Shown in pieces: positions 10,151 through 22,820 of a stretch of 64,000 nt of DNA. Origin of the DNA: Sipunculus nudus (Eukaryota; Annelida; Sipuncula; Golfingiida; Sipunculidae); assembly GCA_026874595.1 (NCBI GenBank), contig CM049310.1, positions 37,463,558-37,527,557 of the forward strand. The letters are read 5' to 3'. Numbering within the stretch: the stretch's first letter is position 1; every line of letters begins with the position of its first letter. The notes beneath the pieces are model-generated. The model was not told the origin of the DNA, ran no database searches, and saw only the letters and a list, made by a program, of their open reading frames with translations. The position numbers and the translations under genes are program-made.

Positions 10151-13100
10151 GGACGCTCAACCAGATATAATTGCTCTCTGATTTGACCGGCCAACTCGGG
10201 AAGATAACTTACGATCTATCAATTTTTACCGTGTTATTCAAGTCAGAGATAAACTGATATCAATATCAGCTAATTTCGTCTATGAATAATCTATCTGTAT
10301 ATACAACTGTCGCGACACTGAAATGCAAAACGGTATTACAACGACATTTCATATAGACAGTGTGCTCTAAATAGAAAACAATTCTTATTTCCATATATAC
10401 TATAAAGCACTCAGATCACGAACGGGCACAAGCCACACACCAGCCTAGTCACAAAAACCAAAACCGTGTGTTCAGATTACCTTATATACGATGTATTTAA
10501 ACACTTTTCAAACAACCTCCTGTGAGGTATCAATGTTTCACAAAATACTTATTTTTCGGCCCATTGTAAGCTCGTGCTTTGAATTCCGTGTCGAAAGCGC
10601 CTAATTATGCCTTTGTGCCTTATTGTGTGCTGCGGGTAGCTCTCAAGGAAACAGAGCAGTGCAAATCAATTAAAAAAACGGAGGTACAACTATAAGAACT
10701 CCTTAAAGCAAGCTACAACATTAACGAAAGGAAACAGCGCTGAGCAAATACATTTGGCAGTAACGCAAAATAAATAATAGATTTTGACCCTAAATGGAGC
10801 ATCCTAAAACAGGCCAAATCCTATTCGCTGCGTATCCGACTGACAGCTGTACAAGTGTATTTAATGACTCAACTAGCATCATAGATCCCATTATATTTTT
10901 ACACCTATTCACCTTACAAACTATATATGTTACAGCCAATGTATAAAATCAAACAATTTGAAATTTTCCGTCAATTTCAGTCAACGTTCCTGATTCACTC
11001 AGGCAATTTAGAAAATGACTGAAATGTTCAAGCATTTTACAAATTAACTGATAATTAACTTATGCCTGTATGCCTGTATATACTATATTTATGCCTGTAT
11101 CTTCTTTCTAGGATATTTTTTTAAGAATGCTGATCTAATAATAGGATACAATGATTCACGAGGAGTAACCAAAATCATATAGTTGAAGTACGTACACTAT
11201 TATCACATAATGAAATATACATTCTACTTTATTATTCATAATCTACATCTTTGCTTATTTAAGAACCAGGAACAATTCAAATTTAAGCTTTTGATTAAAT
11301 GAAACATTAAAATTTGCAATAATATGTGAAATATATGATGAAGAAGGGTAAAGAAAAATCACAGATACATATTTGTTAATATCAAATACATCATTAAGAT
11401 ACGCTAAATGTGTTGCAGTGGCTTCGTCTTAATTAAAATTACTTACTCTTCTCTGTTTTTTTCCTAACATCAGTTTTTCATCTAAATTCTTTGAATTGAG
11501 ACCTTGCCATTTAATATGAACATACCATATTACCTCCACCCACCCCTGTTTTGTCAAACAAAAGAATGTCAGTTTGCCATAAAAATAGGCTCTAATTTCA
11601 AAAACATGGATGAGCTTACTCAGATAAGTGTCATCTTTGAGAAGTTACTAAAACAAAAAGGTGACGTGTAACCTGGCAAGATTTGCTCGTTTTCATGATT
11701 ATCTTAAAGAACAAATTAAAAAATCCTAGCAGATTTAGATAATTCAAAATAACCGGCAGCGGGGATGGGGAGTTTTCAGGGAAAATGTGTTCCCCTAAGT
11801 ATTTGTATATAAACACTTTTGTATGTTTGTTTCTGAAAATTCTCTATTATTTTATGCCAAAATTGCTGAAATTATGAAAGAAATTGTAACAATTTTCCCC
11901 ACATTGGAAAAGGTGGACACCCTTCCCACATCCGCTCCCAAACTATCAAAGGGAATTGTAGCCCTGACACTGTACAAAATTAACATCTTATGTAATTATT
12001 TCTGCAAGAACCACGATCAAGCCACATTTTATGAAACATTCAATTAAAAACTATGATATAAGATATATTAACATTTTGTAAGACTAAGATGTGTGAAATA
12101 AATGAAATGTCCTTTAAATCTTTGTTTCTGTATAACAATAGTATTTCATATTTTTAACATAACAGTCAATATGTCAATATTACTGACATTAGTAAATTAC
12201 AAATTAACTGAATTTACACATTCACTGTAACATATATACAGTATATCCCTCCATCCATAAAAATAGTATTCCATGTTTTTTAACATAACAGTCAATATGT
12301 CAAATACACTGACATTAGTAAATTGCAAAGATTTTCTGTATGACGCATTCATACTTTGCCTCTGTTTTAGGCATAATCTAAAATGATAAAGATATATTTA
12401 TTCACGCAAAAAAAAGTCTCTCCTGTTCAACGGCCGAGAACCATAGAGAAAAAAAATCACCACTTCACTTTGAAATAACCATGGGAAGCTGAACTTTGGG
12501 TTCCATTCTATTCCATCTGATAACAGTAAAACACTGTAATCTTTATGGTTGTTTCAGGGATGAAACGGATGGCTGCTTCATTGGACGGACAACGAACATA
12601 GGATGTTCGCTAGATCTTATAATCACCTGCACGGAAAAGTGAATTCGCTTAATTCTTCTCTTCTTTGCAAAAATATGTTTAAATGTATGTATATATCTGT
12701 GAACTTAAGGAAAGCGGAGCGGAGCAATGAAACTGTTAAAATGGTAAATTTATTTTGCAATTTAGCTGTGTTTAATTGTACATGTAGTAATAATGCTTCA
12801 AATGTCCTGTGCAAATATATTCATTTGTTTTTATTATTTACATAAATAAACACTTTCTTCCATGGTGTAACGGTCCATGTGTTATGTTTTCTTTATATTT
12901 TAAGTTTACTGATCATATGCCAAATAAACAACCCGTTACCAAGCTTTTTAGATACAGCACAGGAAGTATGTTGTTGCGCATTAATATTCATTCATAAATG
13001 TATAATTACTTAGATATTGCAGTCCGATGCATACATACCCCATTAATGTTAATGGCACTGAATTCAAAATAATGCTCATCAAATATGAATGTAGTATTGA

Positions 13101-13550
13101 GGTTATATAAGTGATTTCCCAAGTGCCTGCTTTCAACATTGCTATAAAAAAGCTAGCATTTATAAGTATATATTTTGGGTTTAGAAGTTTCCCTGGGGCG
13201 GGGTAATGCGTCTTACAAATTAGGGTCTTTACTGGTCGAGGCATCAAGGACCTCGCCTGTATTTTCTAATAAAATTTGATCTACCAAAAATAGTGAGGCA
13301 ATTGTTTTTTCTATGGCCTTAACATACATCAGACAATGGACAACACACGACGGATGGACGACGCCCCATGGCCAGGTAATCTGAAATATGCTTTAATATA
13401 AAATATGATTCTTTCCTGGGCTATTTCCATCATATATTTTTACTTTATAATTACAATATAGGGTAACTAGTTTAGCAATGTAAAATACTGAAGATGGAAA
13501 TCCAGTTGGCAATGCATGTTAACATGGACTATAACCTACACGTCACCTAC
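10151..13550. other. About 3.4 kb non-coding, between alpha and beta first exons of copy A
   Basis: AT-rich, no gene recognised on either strand. The only structure noted is a duplicated segment of about 75 bases (see 12129-12335). The equivalent alpha-beta interval in copy C is shorter (34.35-36.37 kb). Confidence 0.6.
12129..12335. repeat. Two direct copies of an approximately 75-bp segment
   Basis: The stretch around AACATAACAGTCAATATGTC and GACATTAGTAAATT occurs near 12137-12205 and again near 12264-12335, in the same orientation with a few differences. It is a local duplication of unknown origin. Confidence 0.75.
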
Positions 13551-13725
13551 CTTTAGGAGAGTCACATTGTGAGAGATATCTTGCCATATCACGCGTGCTG
13601 TGTAGTTTTTCTTTCGGCAACTCAGGATTGTTTACTGATTCATTTGTTCTCAATAATATTACAGTAATTATTATCCCCTGTATTACGGTGATTGCGAGCA
13701 TGTAGCTCTGAATGAGCCTCCTCAT
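13551..13725 (-). CDS. GT7 first exon, class beta, copy A: tail and membrane anchor
   Basis: It begins at ATG 13725 and ends at donor AAAG|GTAGGTGA (13549-13550), leaving in phase 1, which fits the phase of E2. It encodes about 58 residues: a short basic tail (MRR), a hydrophobic anchor of about 20 residues around MLAITVIQGIIITVILL, then a polar stem ending QCDSPK plus one base. A short N-terminal tail followed by an anchor is the type II Golgi transferase plan. It is the only intact beta exon in the window; the two in copy C are broken. Its E2 partner would be at 768, about 12.8 kb downstream. Confidence 0.75.
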
Positions 13726-14319
13726 CCTGCTCTAATCAATGCGAAATCAGACCACGCGAGCAGTTCCTATCTGCGCTTAACTCCTCAGTCACAAATGTCA
13801 GCATGAATCTAATCGCTCTCAATACGCATAGTTAATAAGTAATCTTTATGCAATTAATCAAATGGAGAATGGAACACCGGAAAATCTTCCGGTCTCGCTG
13901 ATCCGCCTCAGGTTTGCCATAATGTAGGCGACATATATCTAATTATGTAAATATTAAAATGTGATCAAAACTGTCAGCACGAACTTGATACGGCACCTAA
14001 CTCACAATCATTTCACAGGAACTTTGGTGCTTGTGTATTATCCATCTGGATGATGTGTAAGAATATTCCAGGGTTTTCCATCAATGGCGGAGAGAGCTCT
14101 CATATTTGCCCGGATATGTTCGGTCTACTCTGTAGACTGCATGAGTGACCATGCATAATTCTTTCAGCTGGAGGCTTTTATTTGCATATGCACATGTTAT
14201 TTACATGACATAATCCAGTAAGCAGTCAGTAATATGAAATGGATTTGAATGTGATGTTAATGACCATGACTGCCATCAGTATGATTGCAATTTTTCCCCT
14301 CCGCCAAGAAGGGATGCTC

Positions 14320-14465
14320 TCTCCCCGTCCGTGTGTTTTTGTGTTTATGTTTGTGCTCACAACAAAACTCATTCAATCCTGAATGGAATCTTGTGATATT
14401 TTCAGGGCATTTCGGGAGAGGGACAGAAAAATTTGTTAGATTTTGGTGTAGATCCGACACATGAC
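14320..14465. repeat. Partial copy of a dispersed repeat also at 33.0 and 50.1 kb
   Basis: It shares CATTTCGGGA, then ATTTTGGTGTAGATCC, with 32990-33420 and 50125-50425. Only the left part of the repeat is present here. Confidence 0.6.
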
Positions 14466-14779
14466 CTGGAGTAAGGGACATCTATTCACAAATGTAAAGT
14501 CACTTATGCCCGAATGAACCTGGGAATAATTACATAGTAGACCGGTTTTCATAAAGTTGCTTTGAATTGTTTGAAATTCTGGAAGGTATGTATTCCATTT
14601 CTATGTTCGGAACCAGGGTAAATCTCAAACTAACCTATGTAAAATAAATATAAACCCTTTAATTCAAACACACCTACCATGACCACAGGGAATAGTGAAG
14701 CTGGATAAAATTCAAACCACAAAATCAGTTTTTTTTCCTGAACCAGGCCCCTGAATGTAAGGTTACACATTCACGATCT

Positions 14780-15380
14780 GGGCCAGGGTCTGTACCGAAT
14801 TATCGTAGCCACAAAAGATCATTGGCTGTCGCAAGAGAAAATCCACGATGTCTACTGCTACGACGAGGAATCGACGCCCCCATGATTATGCACGATGCCT
14901 CGACGACCTGTGACGACTACGACAGATTTATCTACGACATTGAAACCCATTTACCGCGACCAAGGACGAGTCTGTCACGTCATAGCTCAAACCGTTCGCG
15001 AATAAACACGATTTTCCTCTATTATACTTTTCCAGGAAGCATGTTGTAACAAATCGCGGTCAACCGTAATAAATCGGAACAACGTCTGACAAAACGTAGG
15101 AAAGTCGTTCGAAATGTGAGGGAATGGCCTACGACTACCTTTTCACGCCAGTTATTCATTCACAATGCTGCCTTAATAATCATCGACTTACGATGGACCT
15201 GTGCTTTGAAAAAAAAGGAGGCGGCTTTACGACAATTGTTAACCGTTCCTAAAATGTAGTAGCCCTCTCCCGATCTACAGAGACCCACACTGACCTCCAC
15301 GATTCACACCGACTGTACAAAGACTATCATTCCAACTTCCACGAATTTCCATATCGTAGCTTAATCGTAGTCATAATCGC
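14780..15380. other. CpG-rich block of unknown nature
   Basis: This stretch has markedly more CG dinucleotides (CGACGA, TCGTAG, TACGAC motifs) than its AT-rich surroundings. An open stretch at 14822-15049 is a by-product. ATCGTAGC occurs near both ends (about 14801 and 15353), but in the same orientation, so it is not an inverted terminus. It could be an inserted mobile element; no coding identity was recognised. Confidence 0.4.
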
Positions 15381-15514
15381 AGAATTGTGACAACAAAACT
15401 CATTCACCCCCGCCCCCCTTCTCTCCATATATGAATATGAAAATCATGTAATAAAGCTCATAGAAATGCGTATTACATTTACATCTTTTATTGAACTCTA
15501 TAAGATCATATCTT

Positions 15515-15516
<2 letters not shown>

Positions 15517-15579
<63 letters not shown>
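15517..15579. repeat. (TA)n microsatellite, about 30 units
   Basis: Pure AT dinucleotide run. Confidence 0.95.
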
Positions 15580-15581
<2 letters not shown>

Positions 15582-16220
15582 TCTTTAAATGGTTTTTTGT
15601 AGTTTACAATTATGTCACTCTATCAACTAATTTGCATATAGAATTCGATTTGTTTTAAATGTCATTTGGTATAGCATATATTCACCGAGAATACAAAGAT
15701 TTTTCTGCTTGCGGAGAGGTGAAGTCTTTACCCTATTGTACACCATTGAATATACCATCAGTTCATTTGCATAGTAAATAAGTAATGGATAAAACCTTAA
15801 TCATCAGATTGAAGCATTTATAAACATGTTGAGCAACTCATTTTTTTGCGTTTTAGAAGATTATGTTTTTAACTTTTAATTTACATTTAATAAACTTCTA
15901 TAGACACATATAAAAGACAATATTTATTATAAGCTCAAATTTATCAACATAACTTAGGCAGCTCATGCAATACACAAATTTCCTTTTCGTCATTATCAAA
16001 GACAATATTTCGGATTTGATTTTTAGTAAACCAATTTGCCTGGGCTTTGGGTTTCATGGTCAACTGATTAATGTTATTACTTCCATAGCACTTATACAGC
16101 CTTTTTTGTGTGCATTTTTTATTTTCAATATGTAATAAGGGCTGTCATTGACAAAATATTTCCTCTTCAATATCTCAAGAATTGACCATGATATTTTAGA
16201 CCTGGTCTACGATTCAGCTG

Positions 16221-16280
16221 AAAATGTGAGATTCAAAGATAAAATGTGAGATTCAATGATAAAATGTGAGATTCAAAGAT
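16221..16280. repeat. Three tandem 20-bp units
   Basis: The unit AAAATGTGAGATTCAAAGAT is repeated three times in exact register at 16221, 16241 and 16261. The middle unit has one substitution (CAATGAT). Confidence 0.95.
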
Positions 16281-16982
16281 AACATGGTATATACAAACAT
16301 ATTCAGTATCGTCATTCTTATGCAACCAAAAGACACTTCAGGATTAAATCTTAGGTTAATCATCCAACCATATCAGTGAAATATGTTGTTTCAAGTTTCA
16401 TATAAGCCCTTAGAACTTTTCCTCAGATATTGTGCTGACACATATGCGAAAGATCCAGATTATTGGTCACAGGAAATTCTTAGTACAATAACAACTCAAA
16501 GCTCACCTTTGAAGGTTTCCCAGATGACAATACGGTAAAAGCTTAATTAATTTTATAGAAGCTTCTTGAACTGTAAATAATTCATTTAAGCTGAAATCCT
16601 AGAGAATCTTCTTTTAGGCCAAGGGAATCATGCTTACATTTTCCACAAGTGTGTATGGAGCACAGACAGGTGATTGTTGGGACCCCAAGCGGGCAATGTG
16701 AGTGGCTCACACGACCTATTAATCCACATGAATGGAGGTACCCCGAAGTTAATCTTTGATTTGTGCCTCTGTAATCTGTGTTTGATCAATTCAGAGCATT
16801 ACATCATATTACACAGATCAGAACATGTACATTTGTGTGCAATTACAAAATACATGTAACACCAAGATCGTTCCCTTCTGCAAATATGTTTCTATTTATA
16901 GTCATAAAGATGGTCTAATATGGATATTTCCGTCATACATGTCAGCCAGAATTGTGCAGTTCATAATGTTCAGAACCTGTCA

Positions 16983-17038
16983 AATGCGACCACCTGTCTA
17001 TTACGACTATTTTGCCAAGTCACCTGGGTGGTCGCATT
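16983..17038. repeat. Short foldback: 12-bp inverted arms around a 32-bp loop
   Basis: AATGCGACCACC at 16983-16994 is the exact reverse complement of GGTGGTCGCATT at 17027-17038. Such short palindromic units are common dispersed repeats in invertebrate genomes. It is probably a miniature element remnant. Confidence 0.7.
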
Positions 17039-17039
17039 A

Positions 17040-17499
17040 GACAAGGTCGACTGTATAATGGGAGTATAATTAACACCAACGAATGTCTCTAGATGGCACT
17101 GGGTGTTTGTGCGAATAGCTCCGTCGAGGTTGACAATGGAAGTGTTATACAGCATATTTTATTACGAATATTTAAATACATACATCCATGGCCCGTGACC
17201 AACCATTTCACAAGCTTTAATTGATATTTACTTATTTTTTTCTAAATTGTGTTGAAAAAGTAACAACATTGAAAGGATGTTCATCAAGATATATTGTCAA
17301 GTTTTGTCAATCCCTCTACAACAAAAATGGCCTTTCTAGACTTTTTGAGTTATTGATTGGATAGTGATACAAAAATCCTTACAACTTCATTGTCGATTAC
17401 ATGTATATATAACGAGCATATGACCAAAAATATGACGTACCATATTTTTTTATACCTTTTTTTCAATTTTTTTAATGAAGGGATGTATCCCTGTATGCT
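17040..17499. repeat. 3' flank of copy B, paralogous to 55.80-56.22 kb
   Basis: It shares AACACCAACGAATGTC and the following 180 or more bases with the 3' flank of copy E. A degenerate version lies near 30810-30960 before copy C. This shows that the duplicated unit extended beyond the gene's 3' end. Confidence 0.75.
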
Positions 17500-17713
17500 G
17501 CAAGTTTAACTGTAGATCTGACAGTGACGTTCACACCGATTTTTTCTGTGGTAAATCCAGTCATCAGACAGTCCACATGGCGCATGATCTGTGGCCTATT
17601 GACCTCCACTAATATATGCGTGTACAGCAGTTCAGGATTGAATGCCTTAAGTTTGTACTGTGCACTGTTACTCTTTTAGGAACCACGGTTCCTTTCCATA
17701 CAGATAATGAAAT
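17500..17713 (-). pseudogene. GT7 copy B exon 6 (C-terminal exon), frameshifted
   Basis: It starts after acceptor TTACAG (17714) with FHYLYGKEPW. A 5-base deletion turns the conserved KDGIN into KE followed by TAA. Downstream, in the shifted frame, YTHILVEVNRP and MRHVDCLMT are still recognisable, so the break is recent. Confidence 0.85.
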
Positions 17714-18095
17714 CTGTAAAAAAATATGCAATATAGTTTATGCATAAGCCATACAATGCCTGGTAAAATACCTACAAAACAGTTTTCTGTTTTCATGTCT
17801 TTATGATTTTTTATTTTAAATATAGCCCCTGTAAGAAAAAAAGTATGATTCCTGGCTGAATCTATATAAAACATACACAATTTGGTGTTAATGATAAGAC
17901 TATTATATTTTTACTTTTTTCTTAGAAAGTTTTGACTTTTTTATTATCCGGCATAACCATAACCGCAGAAAAATGAATATACAACCAAATATAGAATTTA
18001 TAGTTATATATAGATATACAGTTTTGTGAATTAGCATTTAGCATTAGCATAAGAGTTTACTTTAAAATTAAAGTAGTTCAGGCTTTCTAATTAGC

Positions 18096-18190
18096 TTCGT
18101 TGCCCTTTCGCCGCATGCGGGTGGTTTACAGATTTATACCGAGCGATCTCTGACGGATACCTGAGGACGCGGTACTTCTGGTTCATCAGC
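18096..18190 (-). pseudogene. GT7 copy B exon 5, donor lost
   Basis: Acceptor TTTTAG is at 18191-18196. The frame reads LMNQKYRVLRYPSEIARYKS. The donor GTGAGACCGC seen in copy E is missing, as the exon runs straight into CTAATTAG. About 14 bases were lost relative to copy E. Confidence 0.8.
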
Positions 18191-18525
18191 CTAAAATATC
18201 AACATTAAATATTTTAATCAATCGCTCCATATAAGTTCAGGGTAAAGAGCAAGTTTATAAAACTTGGCACACAGACAATTTCAGAGACCTAACAGCGAAT
18301 CGAGGTCATGGATATACAACCGTTATAATACCAAGCAGTTCGTTTAAGATTCGAGATTATATATTGTAAAATATCAGCAAAGAAACAAACGCGAGAATAA
18401 TAGATGCAGGAAAAAAGAACGTGAGCAGGAAATAAAGAATATAGACCTTGCATAAAACATGAACTAATTTAAAAAATAAACTAGGTAAAACACGATAAAG
18501 TGCTCTTAATCACGCCAAAAAGTGC

Positions 18526-18812
18526 CAAACCGAAGACCACGAGTACCCCTAATAAAGAACACGACTATTAGAATAGATGGATAAACCACTGATTTAGTAA
18601 AGGGGGGGGGGATTGGTCCAACCCGAGAGGACTAGTGAAAATGTAAAGAAAAGAAAAGGTCCCCAGGTCCGGAAAGGGGGGGGGGGGGGGGTTCCAGGCT
18701 GCAAAATTTTGTCTGAAACCCTTTAAAAGTGTAACTTCGGGAAAAACGGGGGGGGGGGTCTGGACCCCCTTGACCCCCCCGGATCCGCTTCTGCACTGTA
18801 CCGTTTTATAGT
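18526..18812. mobile_element. About 285-bp insertion with G-runs in the E4-E5 intron of copy B
   Basis: Copy E reads directly from CCAAAAAGT to TTCCATAATT, whereas copy B has about 285 extra bases in between. The insert holds three poly-G runs (18601-18610, 18677-18690, 18750-18759) and GGACCCCC/GGATCCGC motifs. It is either a short mobile element or a repeat-rich insertion. No terminal repeats were resolved. Confidence 0.6.
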
Positions 18813-18835
18813 ATCCATAATTGTGTCCGTCTCAC

Positions 18836-18953
18836 CTGCTAAAGAGATCATCGTCCTCCCCACCCCATCCAAAGTAAGCGTTAGAGAAACCATTGATTCC
18901 ATGAAACTGTTACTGAGGCGCTTGCACCTCCAATCAAACTGTAGTATAGACGC
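18836..18953 (-). pseudogene. GT7 copy B exon 4 (GWGGEDDD exon), 5-base deletion
   Basis: Acceptor TTTCAG and donor CAG|GTGAGA are intact, but the exon is 118 bases against 123 in copy D. The loss lies between SLIGGASA and the Gln-Phe that should follow, shifting the frame ahead of INGFSNAYFGWGGEDDD. Confidence 0.85.
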
Positions 18954-20327
18954 CTGAAATGCATAAAAGATTATCAGGCTGGGTCTACAATGTTATCTTA
19001 TGTCTTATTTTGTCAGCGATTATATACAGCATTGTGACAACGTCCGATATTCCCATACCTTATTAATATAACGTCCCACTCTCATAGTAGGTCCTAATTT
19101 TGACAATATAATCCGCTGTTTTACATGGCCTGTACACCTGTAGACCGCAAGTCACATGAACAGCAGCTACATATTAACAGCAAAGAATAAATATTTTGAC
19201 GCAGCACTTAGTCTGTATGAATCTCACAGGCGTAGGATAAAACAAAAACTTTATCATGGTCAGGAGCGCCCTGCATTGCAATTCTTTATATACAAGAAAA
19301 CACGACATATTCAGCCAATGCCTCAACACACATAGTTAAAAAACAATAATACACCAGGGCCGAACGGTTCGTGTCATCTCGCATTAAATTTCACATCAAG
19401 TTCAATAAAACTGAGTGATAAGCAAGACATCCGCTTTGATCAGCACCTGCCTGAACCCATTTCTATTCGATTGGGTTGCACTTTCTTTTTTAATTCATAC
19501 CTTGATATTTTTTCCTGGTTCTTACCACTCCATCTTAAACACGTGAGAAGTCCAGGGGTAATGTTATAAAGTTTTATACCTTGAGAAAGCCTCCCATAAA
19601 TCTTGTATAACCTAACCGTTAATGATAAGCCCATATCTGCTTGGCTTTAAACATTTCCCTGGAATATATGAACTTCAACCGGTGTTAAAACGACTGCAAA
19701 GCATTTCATTCCTCTGTATATCCTATGGACAAGACCAAAAAAAAAATATTTTACTGTGCCTTATCTGGTCTCACAACATTATTTATTATATGCACAGTCT
19801 GGCCTACCAACAGTATTTATATGTGCCCTGGCTGTATATCGGCTGTGATCTACGTTTACTCAGCATAAATTTTAATGATAAACAATGCCGTCATACAAAA
19901 GGACCTATCCAACGATGTTCTATTGGCTGACAAGTTTGTATGGCATTCCAGGTGTATACCATGGATGTAAACAAGCCTATCGAAGATTTTATGAGAGACA
20001 AATTAAATGGCCATACATTTAATCATTCAAAATAGATCCTTCAAAATCAACTGATGCAAATGTTTTTTGACAAGTTACTCATGTTAAAATGACAGTCTCT
20101 TAAGTGTTTTATTGTATTTAATTGAGGATTTAATGTGATATCGAGTACAGCTCTCCTGTCCGTACATTAAATTACAACACTTGCAAGAAGAATACATACA
20201 AAACAAATGGTCAGCTCAATGAACTTTTCCGAACGAATATGATACTAATATTTTGCTTATAGAGTATATGGAATACCTGGGGATGTGGCTGCACTGTCCT
20301 TTCATTTGGACAAATAATAACACATAC

Positions 20328-20516
20328 GTGTAATTCCATTTGCTGCTCTCAGATGATAGATAGCGTGGATGATGATATAACACGTGTAGTTGATTCTATC
20401 ATCCTCCGGCAACTCATCAATGTCGTCTAAAATAAAGCAATCGTAGTGCCCCCTGGCGGTAATCTCTATAAACCAGGCATTGTAAAGCAGGCCTTTGTTG
20501 AAAATTCCCTTTTCAT
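20328..20516 (-). pseudogene. GT7 copy B exon 3 (DxD exon), frameshifted
   Basis: Acceptor TTTAAG and donor AC|GTATGT are present. A one-base deletion lies six codons in, before NKGLLYNA. The DID motif (DDIDELPEDD) is preserved in the original frame. The 3' end after YTC is rearranged, with CATCATCC in place of the SDHPRH codons. Length is 189 against 188 in intact copies. Confidence 0.85.
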
Positions 20517-20790
20517 CTTAAACACAGAAAGTTACGATTCAAACTTAAATCATGTTCGTTGTGGGCGATCATTTTTTTCTATAAGTTTCAATTCTTTTGG
20601 ATCTTTGATATCCACAAATTCACAATTAAAAGACAAGTATATTTGACGATATAGAAAAAAAATAATTAAGTCAGTTTGTCATAAAATACCGCTTGTGAAT
20701 AGGTTGTAAAAAGGCAAAAAGGGTGTACGTATAACATAAAGTTGTGCCGTCGTTCTCTACGAGTAATACTAAATATGAGCCACAACCTAC

Positions 20791-21020
20791 CTGTTCTATA
20801 AGAAATATTGTGTAGTCAAGCTTCTGTCGATGAAAAAAAGGATGCATATGGTTTAAGAAAATCCCGAGGTTTCGTTTCCGTTCGCGGTAAGTTACCAAAA
20901 TAGCCACACGTTGGTGCGCCCTGCAGTTAGGCGGTCTCCATCGCCCGCCATAAATGTCAGGAAAACTGTAATGCTGGTATTCCAGATTGAAAACCTTCTC
21001 AACCACTTTTATCGCACGTC
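20791..21020 (-). CDS. GT7 copy B exon 2, intact
   Basis: A 230-base open exon, acceptor TTTACAG, donor CAG|GTAGGT. It encodes IKVVEKVFNL, then GGRWRPPNCRAHQRVAILVT, and ends DYTIFLIEQ. It keeps the Cys that copy A lost, and has no A-run frameshift (AATCTGGAATACC at that position). Confidence 0.9.
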
Positions 21021-21690
21021 CTGTAAAGAGTCTACATAATATGTATTTTAAAATATTGTTTATATACAACAAATGTCTCTTAACTGTCCCACGAATAAAT
21101 ATGTATGCTGACTTATGCTGTATATTAACCATATTCGCTTCAATAAAAAGTGTAAACTATTGCTTTGGTATGGGATATAGTTTGACATTCCTGTCGTGTC
21201 TCAAAAATAATGATGGTCCCGATATTTGAGATAACAATTTCTAGACATAACATTATCAATATATATGATAAAGATACTTTAAATATTCGAAAGGTCACAA
21301 CAGTATAATATATAAAATAAATGTAATGCTTTTTATTATTTGCTTCATCTTTAAAAGAATGTATGATTCGCTTTACATTTCAGTTTATTTGTAAAATAAA
21401 TTTGTTAACAGCCTGATTTTATTGTAATTTTATACACGCAAAAAAAACTTACCAATTCCATTAAATATTATTTTTAGAAAACAAGTAAAAATTATTTTCA
21501 AATACAATCGTATTTTATTTTTACCTGTTTAACAAGATTTTGCAATGGCCATGAGTCAATATATACCAACCATAAAAGTTTTTATAAATCATCCTGTTCG
21601 GTTCACTTCAATATACTGACACCATTATGCAGTTACCTCAGCCTCTTTGAACATATCTTGGTCTATAATTTCATAAGTCAGGCACTATAG

Positions 21691-21739
21691 ATTTATCTAT
21701 CTATCTATCTATTATTATTATTATTACTGTTATTATTAC
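21691..21739. repeat. (CTAT)n-(TTA)n microsatellite
   Basis: CTAT units followed by ATT units, at the position equivalent to 1605-1640 in copy A. Confidence 0.9.
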
Positions 21740-22737
21740 CCTATTTCCTTGATGAGACACCCGGTCTTAAATAGCCAACTGCATTATTTAATAGCCGGGT
21801 CAAAACATTTTTTCCATATATAAACGGTGGCGTTAAAAAGATGCCAGTCTTTTTCAAAGGCTAGGTGTAAGAGTAGTTTCTATGATGGCGCCAAATGTCT
21901 TTTCCCGTCAACATAATATGTTCATTAACCGGTCAAATTGACATATTTTGTTATGATATTGTTGTTTGAGTTTCTGTTTGTGTGCGTTTTAATTCTGATA
22001 ATATTTTAAATTCAGTTGTAAATCGTCTTTTTTTTACAAGCATGCCGATTTTTTTTAATAGGGGACACAAAATATTTCAAATAATAAAAATCAACAGATT
22101 ATTTCAGCCCTAAAATCTAGAAATCAGTATGCAAAAGGCCCCCCTTCACATAAGTGTCATATCGACCCTATGGCATTACGACCAGATTACTGGCACCAGA
22201 GTGTCATTACATCTAAGTCTGAGGAACGCATGATAAGGCATTATGCAGATGCAAATATTTTCATCATTTCTGACAACAATTCTTGGCCTACAGGTCAATC
22301 AATATAAACCAAACTCATTGATATCATTTTTTGGGAACTTACTAATAAATCCAGACATGAGCGAGAAAAGTTTCGTTTTAACCCAGTAAATTGGCAAACC
22401 CCTCGGCATGTTTGTTGTATTTATGACCGCATGAACACAAGCATGGCTCGCATGGGTAACAGGACGCAGGCAGCTTGCAGGCGATACAGGAAACAATCCG
22501 TGTCCATGGAGACGGTGTTTCAGTTTGGGTTGTAAGCTCACATGTATACTGTTGTGTTAATTTATCATTCTTAGCATAATAATGAGATTATGGGATGTAT
22601 TCCACAATATGAATGCAACCTGATGCAATAACATTGCAATACATTCCTCGAAATTACTTTTATAACGACTGGTGTAGGCTTACCAGCCCAATTATCCGAA
22701 AGCCCACTGAGGTTGGTTGTCACGGCTACCCTTCTTA

Positions 22738-22744
22738 TACATAT

Positions 22745-22820
<76 letters not shown>

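Larger units (their letters stand above)
1..13725 (-). pseudogene. GT7 copy A, partial (3' end off left edge), broken in exon 3
   Basis: Visible parts are E3 (129-298), E2 (539-768) and two upstream candidate first exons (alpha, about 9945-10121; beta, 13551-13725). E4-E6 should lie to the left of the window. E2 is intact, but E3 has lost its acceptor AG (AAG is now ACG), has a one-base deletion creating an early TAG, and lacks about 17 further bases near its 3' end. The first Asp of the DxD metal site is changed to Ala (HAID instead of HDID). The intron between E2 and E1 holds the gypsy-like relic and the transposase pseudogene, which may have helped to silence the copy. Beta at 13551-13725 is the only intact first exon in the interval. 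Confidence 0.8.
13726..17499. other. About 3.8 kb between copy A first exon and copy B last exon; repeats only
   Basis: No gene recognised. It contains a partial interspersed repeat (14320-14465), a CpG-rich block (about 14780-15380), a long TA microsatellite, a 20-bp triple repeat and a short foldback. From about 17040 onward the sequence is paralogous to 55.80-56.06 kb, the 3' flank of copy E. Confidence 0.65.
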
